64,000 bases of DNA from JAGRAX01 sp041391365 (GTDB taxonomy: Bacteria > Bdellovibrionota_G > JALEGL01 > JAGRMV01): NCBI GenBank assembly GCA_041391365.1, contig JAWKOC010000001.1, positions 248,001-312,000 of the forward strand. The letters run 5' to 3'. A program made the translations under genes and the position numbers. Under the pieces are notes generated by a model, which searched no databases, was not told the origin of the DNA, and worked only from the letters and a program-made list of their open reading frames with translations. The number at the start of each line of letters is the position of its first letter. Position 1 is the stretch's first letter. Positions 8,486 to 16,855 of the stretch are shown piece after piece.

Positions 8486-9564
8486 ACGAAAAAAAGAAAC
8501 GAATTGTTGTGGCGATGAGTGGAGGTGTTGATAGCTCCGTGGTGGCCTGTCTTCTCAAAGAACAAGGCCATGAGGTGATTGGCATCTCGATGAGATTGTG
8601 GACGTATGAAAAAGAAGCCAAGCATGGATGTTGTACGCCCGAAGATTTGTATGATGCACGGCGAGTCGCAGATCATTTGGGCATTCCCTACTACGTAACG
8701 GATTTTGAAAAAACATTTGAACGAGATGTGGTTGAACAATTTGTTCAAGGCTATATCCACGGAGAAACGCCAAATCCCTGTGTTCGATGCAATCAAGACA
8801 TCAAATTTTCCATCCTTTTGGAACGAGCCCAAGAGTTAGGGGCAGATTATTTGGCCACAGGGCACTATGCCCGAAAGGTCGAACTCTCTGGTGGACGCGT
8901 GGAGCTTCACAGAGCTCTGGATCATGATCGCGATCAATCGTATTTTTTGTATGGGATGACCCAAGACCAACTTTCTCAAACCATTTTTCCCTTGGGTGAA
9001 ATGACCAAATCTGAGGTCCGAGACATTGCTCAGCGCTGCGGATTGAAAATTGCTCAAAAACCCGACAGCCAAGAAATTTGTTTTGTGCCGGACAACTATG
9101 CTGAGTTTGTGGAAAAACGCGTTTCTTCTCGTCAAGTGGTCGAAGGAAGTATCAAAGACAAACAGGGCAATGTTTTGGGCCATCATCAGGGCATTCATCG
9201 CTATACAGTTGGTCAGCGAAAAGGCCTTTCTCTTCAAACGACACTTCCGATGTATGTGGTGTCGATTGAAAAAGATGGTGACATCATTGTGGGCGACAAA
9301 AAAGATTTGCAGCAACACGAGTTTCAAGTTCGTGAACTCCGTTGGACACAGGACCCTCCGAAAGTGGGTGATTTTGTGCATGCTAAGATTCGAAGTCGTT
9401 TCGAACCCGCTCAAGCGACCATTGAGAAAGTTTTTGATGATCAAGGCATATCCAAGCTGGTGGCCCGATTCACGGAACCACAAGAATCCATCTCTCCAGG
9501 ACAAGCGGCCGTATTTTACCAAGGCTCGAAAGTTCTTGGGGGCGGATTTATCGATCGTCAGTAA
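8482..9564 (+). CDS. mnmA: tRNA 2-thiouridylase MnmA
   Basis: MnmA adenylates and thiolates U34 of Lys, Glu and Gln tRNAs. The protein of 360 residues carries the PP-loop MSGGVDSS at about residues 12-19, the first catalytic cysteine in NPCVRCNQDIKF near residue 100, and the second, persulfide-carrying cysteine in SQEICFVPD near residue 198. The RNA-binding and beta-barrel C-terminal domains are present. It starts at ATG 8482, overlapping the HhH gene stop. It converges on nadD with only 11 bases between the stops. Confidence 0.96.
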   Translation: MNEKKKRIVVAMSGGVDSSVVACLLKEQGHEVIGISMRLWTYEKEAKHGCCTPEDLYDARRVADHLGIPYYVTDFEKTFERDVVEQFVQGYIHGETPNPCVRCNQDIKFSILLERAQELGADYLATGHYARKVELSGGRVELHRALDHDRDQSYFLYGMTQDQLSQTIFPLGEMTKSEVRDIAQRCGLKIAQKPDSQEICFVPDNYAEFVEKRVSSRQVVEGSIKDKQGNVLGHHQGIHRYTVGQRKGLSLQTTLPMYVVSIEKDGDIIVGDKKDLQQHEFQVRELRWTQDPPKVGDFVHAKIRSRFEPAQATIEKVFDDQGISKLVARFTEPQESISPGQAAVFYQGSKVLGGGFIDRQ

Positions 9565-9575
9565 ATCAACATTTC

Positions 9576-10130
9576 TTACACGGTTTGGTACAGCTTGTGT
9601 TTTCGAATGTAGTCCAAGGTGAAGGGAGCCAATCCTTCGATGACCTCCTTGCCTAGTGCCAGGTCCTTTTTGCATTGTGTGCTAGAAATGTTTGGAATGG
9701 CGAAGGATTGTGTGTTGGGTTCTCTAGGTATGTAATCGACGTGAAATTCTTGGGAAAGTTGATCAAACTGATACCAACGAGAAGTCTGAGATTGCAGATC
9801 GGAACCGAGCAGCAACACAAACTCATCTTGAGGGTGCAGTTGTTGCACCATTCTCAAGCTGTGCAACGTTCGGCCGTCTAGTTGAGGATTGTTTTCCACG
9901 TCTGAAACCACAAAACTGCTGCCAAGAGGTGAAAAAAGCTGTTTGCACATTTCCATTCTTTGCTCAAAAGTAGCACTTTCTTGTTTGAATGGATGTTTTT
10001 TGGAAGGAACAATCCAAACTTGATCCAACCCCAAGCAAAGACGTGCATAACAAGCCGCCAAAGCATGGCCAACATGTGGGGGATCAAAGCTTCCTCCAAA
10101 AAATCCAATTTTTTGTTTTGCGGATTTCAA
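9576..10130 (-). CDS. nadD: nicotinate-nucleotide adenylyltransferase NadD
   Basis: NadD transfers AMP from ATP to nicotinate mononucleotide in NAD synthesis. The adenylyltransferase fold is shown by GFFGGSFDPPHVGHALAA near the N-terminus and ISSTQ near residue 150, the family's two nucleotide-binding motifs. The open frame runs back to 10199, but that part overlaps the preceding OMP gene. The TTG at 10128-10130, just after that gene's stop, gives the normal N-terminus (M)KSAKQKIGFFGG and a protein of 184 residues. The ribosome binding site is weak, so coupling to the upstream gene is likely. Confidence 0.9.
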   Translation of the reverse strand: MKSAKQKIGFFGGSFDPPHVGHALAACYARLCLGLDQVWIVPSKKHPFKQESATFEQRMEMCKQLFSPLGSSFVVSDVENNPQLDGRTLHSLRMVQQLHPQDEFVLLLGSDLQSQTSRWYQFDQLSQEFHVDYIPREPNTQSFAIPNISSTQCKKDLALGKEVIEGLAPFTLDYIRKHKLYQTV

Positions 10131-10140
10131 TCGGTCTCGT

Positions 10141-10608
10141 TTACAGGGCCAAACCCACAGACACATAAGGTTGGATGAAATCGTCAGCATCTTTGACAAT
10201 GGCGTAGCTCACACCTGTACTGATTTGAAGGGCCAAAAGTTTGAATGCGATGCCAGAGCCGAAATCGATGAATTGTTTCCAGGCGTCTCCGGAACCCGCA
10301 TCAATGTGCAGAGCTCCCAGTCCGCCCGATGCATAAACGGTTGCGGGTCCCATGGGGAAGTGAAGAATCGCATCGGCATCCACAAGATCTCCATTGGAGA
10401 CCGAACCGCTGCCAAACAGTCTTGAATATCCCGCTTCAGTGCTAAAGTTCTTTGTCCATCGATATCCTGCACTTAGTCCCAAAGAATACCGAGCATCTCC
10501 TCCTGTACTCAAAGTTGCGCCGGCCTTGGGACGCATATAAAAATCAGCATTTGCAGGTGAAGAGAGGAAAATGATGCTCAATGCGCATAGCCAAAGCCAG
10601 TGTTTCAT
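10141..10608 (-). CDS. small outer membrane beta-barrel protein
   Basis: This protein of about 155 residues has a clear signal peptide (MKHWLWLCALSIIFLSSPANA) and a mature part of short amphipathic strands with G-Y-R-W turns, ending YVSVGLAL as a final beta-strand. It looks like an eight-stranded OmpW/OprF-N-type barrel. The ATG at 10608 is preferred to one 18 bases upstream because AAGGA lies 8 bases before it. It is transcribed with nadD (10 bases apart). Specific function unknown. Confidence 0.65.
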   Translation of the reverse strand: MKHWLWLCALSIIFLSSPANADFYMRPKAGATLSTGGDARYSLGLSAGYRWTKNFSTEAGYSRLFGSGSVSNGDLVDADAILHFPMGPATVYASGGLGALHIDAGSGDAWKQFIDFGSGIAFKLLALQISTGVSYAIVKDADDFIQPYVSVGLAL

Positions 10609-10726
10609 AGTGGAGTCCTTTTTCATGGTTTTTTTAGGTGTTGTAGCAGATGAGTTTGTGGAAATAAAGTTGCTTCTGGTTCTGACTTGACGATTCCCCT
10701 ACAAAACCGATACAAGTCTCCCTCGA

Positions 10727-12024
10727 ATGGAAAAACACGTTACAACGACGCCAAAAACCTTTGAGGTTCATACCTTTGGGTGCAAGGTGAACTACGCCGA
10801 CTCCATGGAAATGGAGGATCGTCTGATGGGTTTTGGTGGTCAAAGTGTTTCCGGAGAGGCCGTGGCCCCCGAGTCGATTGTGGTCAATACCTGCACGGTC
10901 ACTGCGGCCGCAGATCGACAAGCCAGAGCTCTGGTGCGTAAGCTTCATCGAGAGCATCCCGATGCCAAGATCATTGTGACCGGCTGTTCCGCACAGCATG
11001 AATCACAGCGGTATCAAACCTTGAGTGGCGTTCATCATGTGTTGCCGATCAAGGAGCAATTTCGATTGCCTCAAGTCCTGTCTTGGGCCAAGGAAGACGA
11101 AATTCACAACGATTCCTGGATTTCTCATTCCAAACGAACCCGTGCCAATTTGAAAGTGCAAGATGGATGCAACGCTTATTGTTCTTTTTGCATCTTGCCG
11201 TACATTCGCGGGAGATCTTCTTCCATTTCTCTGGATCGATTGATCACTCAAATGCGTTCTTTTGTGGAGCAGGGTCACAAGGAAATTGTTGTGACAGGGA
11301 CTCATGTGGGTGCTTACGGAAGAGACTTGTCTCCACGTCTTCGACTGTCCGATGCACTTTCTTCTTTCTTAACCCTCGATCCTCAACTTCGACTCAGAAT
11401 CAGTTCACTCGAGCCAAGTGGAGTGACACCTGACTTTTTGTCTCTTGTTCGAAAAGAACCACGCATTCGATCTCATTTTCATATTCCTATGCAAAGTGGA
11501 AGTGATGATGTGCTCAAACGAATGAATCGAAAATACAAAGCCAAAACCTTTGCGAACAAAATCTTACAACTTGCGCAGACACGTTCAATCTTGGGAATCG
11601 GAACGGATGTGATTGTTGGTTTTCCAGGTGAGACGCAAGATGATTTTGAACAGACGCGAGCCCTGATCGAATCTTTGCCTTTCACCTATTTGCATGTTTT
11701 TCCATATTCAGAGCGCCCTGGAACCAAAGCCGTTTGTCACACAGACGATGTTCCAGTGTTGGAAAAAAAGCGCAGATCCAAAATACTGAGAGATATTTCT
11801 GCACGAAAACAAAAAGAGTTTTTTTCCTCTTTGCTTGGTCAGTCGTTTCCCGTCCTTCTTGAAAATCGAAGAGACGCGGAAATCTTTGTGGCATTTCTGA
11901 ACATTATGTTTTTGTTCGTGCTGCTGGAGCCGATCGGCTCATGGAAAGTGAAGTTGAGGTGGCATTTGAAAAAGTAAATGTCGAGGAAGACGGATCCATG
12001 CATGTTGTGGGGAGAGTGATATGA
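10727..12024 (+). CDS. mtaB: tRNA t6A37 methylthiotransferase MtaB, frameshifted in this sequence
   Basis: MtaB is a radical SAM enzyme converting t6A37 of tRNA to ms2t6A. The N-terminal UPF0004 domain begins FEVHTFGCKVNYADS, with further cluster cysteines in VVNTCTVT and GCSA. The radical SAM motif CNAYCSFC is near residue 148. The uninterrupted frame runs to 11977 with an aberrant tail. The expected TRAM domain (CGISEHYVFVRAAG and onward, ending HVVGRVI) is in another frame. One extra G at 11878-11879 joins them, and the stop then falls at 12022-12024, overlapping the rnc start as ATGA. This strongly supports a missing base rather than a real truncation. Confidence 0.9.
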
Positions 12025-12737
12025 ATCCAACCACAAAGAACTTCATATCTTTTCTTGAGAGAGTTTTGCAAGCGACCATTTTGACCCAAGGGGAATTGGA
12101 ACACGCTCTTACACATAGTTCATACACCAATGAGAATCCATCTCTACGTTCGACCAACAACGAGAGATTAGAATTTTTGGGGGACTCTGTTCTTGGACTC
12201 ATCATCAGTGAACAGTTGTACCAACGCTATCCCGACCAACGAGAAGGGAAGTTGTCCAAATATCGCTCAGCATTGGTCAATGAGAAAAGTTTGGCCCAGT
12301 GTGCACGAAACATTCAATTGGGTGAGTACATTCTGCTTGGAAAAGGGGAAGAGGCCACCGGAGGAAAAGACAAACCCTCGATCTTGTCCGATACCTATGA
12401 GGCTGTGGTCGCTGCTTTGTATCTTGAAAATGAGTTTGAAATTGCCAAACAGTTTGTGTTGCATTCACTGGGGGATCTTTTGAACCAGGTGGAAAGTCAG
12501 CTCAAAAAACATGATCACAAAACCAGATTTCAGGAGTGGACTCAGAAGAACATGAAAACCATTCCAGAATACATCATTCTGTCGGAGGATGGTCCAGACC
12601 ATGACAAAGTTTTTCATACGATGGTCAAGGTTCGAGGAATTGAGTTTGCGCAGGCCAAAGGGAATTCGAAAAAAGAATCCGAACAATTGTGTGCAAAAAT
12701 CGCTCTGCAAAAAGCACGAAAAGGGGAGTTGCCGTGA
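12021..12737 (+). CDS. rnc: ribonuclease III
   Basis: RNase III cleaves double-stranded RNA in rRNA maturation and mRNA decay. The protein of 238 residues has the signature NNERLEFLGDSVLGL near residue 46, the second metal-binding region DTYEAVVAALYLE near residue 123, and a C-terminal double-stranded RNA-binding domain beginning HKTRFQEWTQKN and ending KKESEQLCAKIALQKA. It overlaps mtaB (ATGA) and der (GTGA), forming a three-gene operon. Confidence 0.96.
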   Translation: MNPTTKNFISFLERVLQATILTQGELEHALTHSSYTNENPSLRSTNNERLEFLGDSVLGLIISEQLYQRYPDQREGKLSKYRSALVNEKSLAQCARNIQLGEYILLGKGEEATGGKDKPSILSDTYEAVVAALYLENEFEIAKQFVLHSLGDLLNQVESQLKKHDHKTRFQEWTQKNMKTIPEYIILSEDGPDHDKVFHTMVKVRGIEFAQAKGNSKKESEQLCAKIALQKARKGELP

Positions 12738-14059
12738 GTTATACCGTAGCCATTGTTGGCAAACCCAATGTGGGGAAATCAACCTTGTTCAATCGTCTTT
12801 GCGGATATCGCAAAGCCATTGTTCATGACATGCCTGGTGTAACCAGAGACAGAAACATCACGGAGATTGAAATCCTGGGGACTCCCATTCGTCTGGTGGA
12901 TACGGGTGGTTTGGGAGGTCAGGGATTTTCTCATATTCAGGATCAAATCAACGATCAGGTGAAAAAAGCCATCGCAGAAAGTGATCTTTTGATGTTGGTT
13001 GTGGATTCCATGACGGGGTCCGATGCTCTGGATCAAGAAGCTGTTTCTTTCGCAAGAAAACAAAACAAACCTCTTGTTCTTGTCGTAAACAAATTTGATC
13101 CAGGGTGCAAACGACCTCGAATCAATGAGTTTTACAAATATGGGATCTCCGACATGGTACAGGTGTCCGCAGAACACAATCTTGGAGTGGAAGAACTCAA
13201 AGAAACCATTGTTCAATTGCTTCCCAAAACAAAAAAAGCCAAACCGAAGAAAAAAAATCAAAACAAAGAATTGCGTGTGGCTTTGGTGGGAAGACCCAAT
13301 GTTGGAAAATCTTCCATCGTCAATCATCTTCTTTCAGAAGATCGTATGGCGGTGTCGGATGTTGCTGGAACCACCAGGGACGCGGTTGATGTGCAAATTG
13401 CATTCAAAGAACAGGTTTTTACATTTGTGGATACAGCAGGAATGCGAACCAAGCGAAAAGTGAACCAAGACATTGAGTACTATTCTGTCAAACGTAGCAT
13501 TGAATCCATTGAAAAAGCCGATGTTGTGATTTTGGTGATTGATCCTTTGGAAAGGGTGACCACTCAAGATGCAAAAATTGCTCGTGTGATCATTGATCGT
13601 GGCAAAGGATTCTCTATCTTTGTAAACAAATGGGATCTGATGGAAAAAGATGGAAACAAAGTTCGTGAATCGTTTCGCAAAGATATTTTGTTTGAGTATC
13701 CATTTTTGTCTATTGCAGATGTGTACTTTGGATCCGCAAAAACCGGAAGAGGACTCAAGCATCTCTTCTCGCAGGCCCAACTCATTGATCACTTGATTCG
13801 CAAAACCTATTCAGAAGATGAGCTCAAAGATGCGTATCATGCAATCATCAAATACCACGATGGTGGATATGTAGGAGATAGGATTGGGCTCAAACGATTG
13901 AGTGTGGTTTCACGATCGGGCAAGGCTCCCATTTTCAAAATCAAATGCAATCGGCCTCAGCATGTGACCTCCGACTATCGAAAATATTGGAAGAATGCTT
14001 TGCATGAACTTTTCGGTCTGCGTGGTCTTCCCATCGAAGTCAGTTTTCGACAAAAATAA
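12734..14059 (+). CDS. der: ribosome biogenesis GTPase Der
   Basis: Der (EngA) has two tandem GTPase domains and helps assemble the 50S subunit. The first domain has GKPNVGKS near residue 10 and NKFD near residue 118. The second has GRPNVGKS near residue 188 and NKWD near residue 300. A KH-like C-terminal domain follows, ending FGLRGLPIEVSFRQK. The GTG at 12734 overlaps the rnc stop and has AGGGGAG at 12722-12728. The open frame continues upstream inside rnc but is not conserved. 441 residues is normal. A long inverted repeat follows. Confidence 0.96.
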   Translation: MSYTVAIVGKPNVGKSTLFNRLCGYRKAIVHDMPGVTRDRNITEIEILGTPIRLVDTGGLGGQGFSHIQDQINDQVKKAIAESDLLMLVVDSMTGSDALDQEAVSFARKQNKPLVLVVNKFDPGCKRPRINEFYKYGISDMVQVSAEHNLGVEELKETIVQLLPKTKKAKPKKKNQNKELRVALVGRPNVGKSSIVNHLLSEDRMAVSDVAGTTRDAVDVQIAFKEQVFTFVDTAGMRTKRKVNQDIEYYSVKRSIESIEKADVVILVIDPLERVTTQDAKIARVIIDRGKGFSIFVNKWDLMEKDGNKVRESFRKDILFEYPFLSIADVYFGSAKTGRGLKHLFSQAQLIDHLIRKTYSEDELKDAYHAIIKYHDGGYVGDRIGLKRLSVVSRSGKAPIFKIKCNRPQHVTSDYRKYWKNALHELFGLRGLPIEVSFRQK

Positions 14060-14069
14060 ACCATTTCAC

Positions 14070-14148
14070 ATTCGGGGCCGTACGACTGGACCCGAAGGAT
14101 CGACCGAAAATCGAACCATAGTTTGGGTCCAGTCGTACGGCCCCGAAT
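14070..14148. terminator. 24-bp perfect inverted repeat between convergent genes
   Basis: A 24-base arm at 14070-14093 is repeated exactly in inverted orientation at 14125-14148, separated by a 31-base loop. The arms are GC-rich (core CGGGGCCGTACGACTGGACC). It lies between the convergent stops of der (14059) and the lipoprotein gene (14184), so a bidirectional terminator or RNA-end stabiliser is the simplest reading. The length and perfection exceed usual intrinsic terminators and there is no clear T-tract on either side. Confidence 0.6.
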
Positions 14149-14183
14149 TCTATATGAAAAGGTGTTGCGAGGGGTTGGATCGA

Positions 14184-15116
14184 TTATGATCCAAGCGTGG
14201 TCTTGTGGGAAGATGCGATGGGGACGAAAATGCGTCGGCTATGGAGAGAATATCCGTGCTCATTGAGAAGATCAATCAGGTAGTGCGTTCGTCCGCCAAT
14301 GCCTGGCTCTTGGATTTCTCGAATTTCGAGATTTGTCGACAGGTCAGAGTCGGGATCGTTGTCCCATTTCCCTGATTCATTTTTTTCAAATTCGATCGGA
14401 GTTTCCTCTCCGATTTGAATCCTGCAAATGGATTTGTCCGCATCCCACTCAAACGAAAATGTGGTTTTGTAGGTTTTGGAGCCAAAATTCATCAAGTCGT
14501 TGGACATGAAAAATGCCTCCGCTTTTTCGAGAGCTTTCATGGTGGAGGGTTCGATCTTTTTTGCTTGTTGAGCCAAAGCAACACCATCGGTGATCACCAA
14601 AAAACGTGTAGGCTCATCTCCTGCCGAGCAGGACGTTCCACTTTCATCGGTGCCACAAACTTGTTGATTGGTATCGGCGCTCAAGGTTCCAATGGCCATG
14701 CCAAGAGCAGGGTCCTGAGTTAACGTGGGGATGTGCATCCTTCCTGCTTTTCCTACCACGTATTCTGATCCAGCCAAAAATGCATCATCTGTAAGTGGAG
14801 AATGCGATGAAAAGGAAATGGTGGTGTGAGACTGGGTTTTATTGATCACTGCATAACTCAAGTTGGAATTGCTAAAGAAAACCGGAGAGACAGCCGTGGT
14901 GATTTTTTCTTCATCAGGTTTTGGCTCTGGCTCTAGCTCCTGTGGCGCCAGAGTGGTGATGGTTATGGGCTCAGGCGTGGTGGTTTCTTTCTGCTTGCTA
15001 GATCCAGAAGTATTTTCATTGCAGTTTGCCAGCAAAAGCAGTATGAATACGGTCCATACGGTATGGGGGAATGAATCGATGAATCTTTTCCTCATATTTC
15101 CGAACATATTCAGCAT
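14184..15116 (-). CDS. hypothetical lipoprotein
   Basis: The product of up to 310 residues has a basic, hydrophobic N-terminus ending LLLLANC, a good lipobox. A threonine-, proline- and glutamate-rich linker of about 45 residues follows (TTTPEPITITTLAPQELEPE), and then a globular domain with paired cysteines (CGTDESGTSCSAGD). The start could be any of three in-frame methionines (15116, 15107, 15095). The last gives the most compact signal peptide. No family is recognised. The extended linker suggests a domain held away from the membrane. Confidence 0.6.
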   Translation of the reverse strand: MLNMFGNMRKRFIDSFPHTVWTVFILLLLANCNENTSGSSKQKETTTPEPITITTLAPQELEPEPKPDEEKITTAVSPVFFSNSNLSYAVINKTQSHTTISFSSHSPLTDDAFLAGSEYVVGKAGRMHIPTLTQDPALGMAIGTLSADTNQQVCGTDESGTSCSAGDEPTRFLVITDGVALAQQAKKIEPSTMKALEKAEAFFMSNDLMNFGSKTYKTTFSFEWDADKSICRIQIGEETPIEFEKNESGKWDNDPDSDLSTNLEIREIQEPGIGGRTHYLIDLLNEHGYSLHSRRIFVPIASSHKTTLGS

Positions 15117-15239
15117 GATATCGTTGAGGCGATTATAACAAAACCCATTTATTGCGCAACGAATAAAAAATGTTTTTTTTTCAATGGATGATGTTTGGTA
15201 AGCTAATGAAATTGTTATCTTTTTGAAAGGATCTCAAGA

Positions 15240-16742
15240 ATGTTTTCACAGTTAAAATCCATGTCCGTCAAAGTTCAGGCCTCTACTTCGTTTTCCAAGG
15301 CTCACAAAGCCGTTGTCATTCCTGTGACCAAGGACAATCTCAATGCCAATGCATGGACTCAGGTATCACAAGAAACCCGCACTCGCATCAGCAACTTTTT
15401 GACCAGCGATTTTGTTTCCCAAGATCGAGAAAAACTAAGCTGGGTCCAAGGTGTTGGGGAAGAAGGCAACACGCATTATTTGTTGGTTCAAGTCGGCGCA
15501 GAAAAAGATCTCACCAAAGATTCTGTTCGCAACGCTTTTGGCGAGGCTTGCAAATGGGTTTCGGCCAGAGGTTTTTCCAGCGTAGCTTTTTTGATCGGAG
15601 AGTCTTCAGCCATGTTGACTCACGCCAAAGCCGCTGTAGAAGGAGCTTTGCTTTCGTCTTATCGATTCAACAACTATCTTGGAGATGAAAAACTGGGACA
15701 AACTCTCAAGGAAATGAATTTTTACATTGCTTCCGAAGATGTGGCCCATGCGGTTTCGAATTCCATCCAAGATGTGATGACCGTGATTGACAGTGTGTTT
15801 ATGGCGCGAGACTGGTCCAATCAACCCACCAATGTGTTGGGACCTGATTTGTATACCAAGCAGGTTCAGGACCTGGCCAAACAATACAATCTCTCATGCA
15901 CGGTATTGGATGAGCAGGAGCTCATCAAACGAGGCATGAACCTGGTCATCGCTGTGGGAAAAGCCAGTGTGGAGCGCCCTCGCGTGATTCACTTGGAATA
16001 CAAGCCCGCGGGAGCCGCGAAAACCAAAATCGCTTTGGTTGGAAAAGGTGTCATGTACGATACTGGAGGACTTTCCTTGAAACCTTCCGCATCCATGATG
16101 GGCATGAAGATGGACATGTCTGGATCGGCCTGTGTGGTGGCGACCATCTTGGCAGCGGCCAAATTGCAGCTCCCTGTTCACATTCATGTGGTTACTCCTG
16201 TGGTGGAAAACGCAGTGGCAGGAAATGCAACTCGTCCTGGAGACATTGTCAAAGCCAAGAATGGAAAATGTGTCGAAATCGAAAATACGGATGCTGAGGG
16301 ACGTTTGATTCTCGCCGATTCGTTGTGCTATGCCGAGGAATTGGGTGTCGATTACATCATCGACGTAGCAACCTTGACCGGAGCTTGTTTGGTTGCGTTG
16401 GGAGACGAAGTCGCGGCGATCTTGTCTTCAGACGAGACCATGAAAAACACACTTTTGGAGTGCTCCAAAAAAGTGGGGGAAAAATTCTGGCCACTTCCTT
16501 TGGAAGAGAACTACAAAAAACTTCTCAAGAGCCCAGCTGCGGATCTCAAGAATGTGGGTGGACGAAATGCAGGGACCATTACGGCTGCATTGTTTCTCAA
16601 AGAGTTTGTGGAAAAAGCCAAATGGGCTCATTTGGACATCGCTGGTCCCAGCGACACAGAAAAAGAATTGCCCATCTGCCCCAAGGGTGGAACAGGATTT
16701 TCTACTGCGACATTGGTAGAGTTTTTGCGAACGCTTGCATAG
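15240..16742 (+). CDS. pepA: leucyl aminopeptidase (M17 family)
   Basis: This cytosolic di-metal aminopeptidase removes N-terminal residues from peptides. At 500 residues it has the normal length and the M17 C-terminal catalytic domain: GKGVMYDTGGLSLKP near residue 268, the metal-binding signature NTDAEGRLILADSL near residue 348, and MKMDMSGSACV between them. The N-terminal macro-like domain is also present. The start at 15240 follows AAGGATCTCAAG. An imperfect hairpin lies downstream. Some PepA homologues also bind DNA, but nothing here bears on that. Confidence 0.93.
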   Translation: MFSQLKSMSVKVQASTSFSKAHKAVVIPVTKDNLNANAWTQVSQETRTRISNFLTSDFVSQDREKLSWVQGVGEEGNTHYLLVQVGAEKDLTKDSVRNAFGEACKWVSARGFSSVAFLIGESSAMLTHAKAAVEGALLSSYRFNNYLGDEKLGQTLKEMNFYIASEDVAHAVSNSIQDVMTVIDSVFMARDWSNQPTNVLGPDLYTKQVQDLAKQYNLSCTVLDEQELIKRGMNLVIAVGKASVERPRVIHLEYKPAGAAKTKIALVGKGVMYDTGGLSLKPSASMMGMKMDMSGSACVVATILAAAKLQLPVHIHVVTPVVENAVAGNATRPGDIVKAKNGKCVEIENTDAEGRLILADSLCYAEELGVDYIIDVATLTGACLVALGDEVAAILSSDETMKNTLLECSKKVGEKFWPLPLEENYKKLLKSPAADLKNVGGRNAGTITAALFLKEFVEKAKWAHLDIAGPSDTEKELPICPKGGTGFSTATLVEFLRTLA

Positions 16743-16760
16743 ATTTCATGTGGGTATGGT

Positions 16761-16795
16761 GCTGTAGAAAAAGGTCAAATGCCTTTTTCTGCAGC
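16761..16795. terminator. 14-bp stem-loop after pepA
   Basis: GCTGTAGAAAAAGG at 16761-16774 pairs with CCTTTTTCTGCAGC at 16782-16795 with one G-U pair and a 7-base loop. The right arm carries a T5 run, and a T-poor sequence follows. It is a plausible terminator between pepA and the OmpA-family gene. Confidence 0.5.
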
Positions 16796-16855
16796 TAAGT
16801 TTGTAGGAAAAAATTGTCAAAGTAGGTCGGCACCGGTACTATTTTTTCTTACATC

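Noticed and set aside
8836..9675. 279-residue reverse frame across mnmA
   Set aside because: It lies antisense to a well-supported gene and overlaps the nadD end; no motifs.
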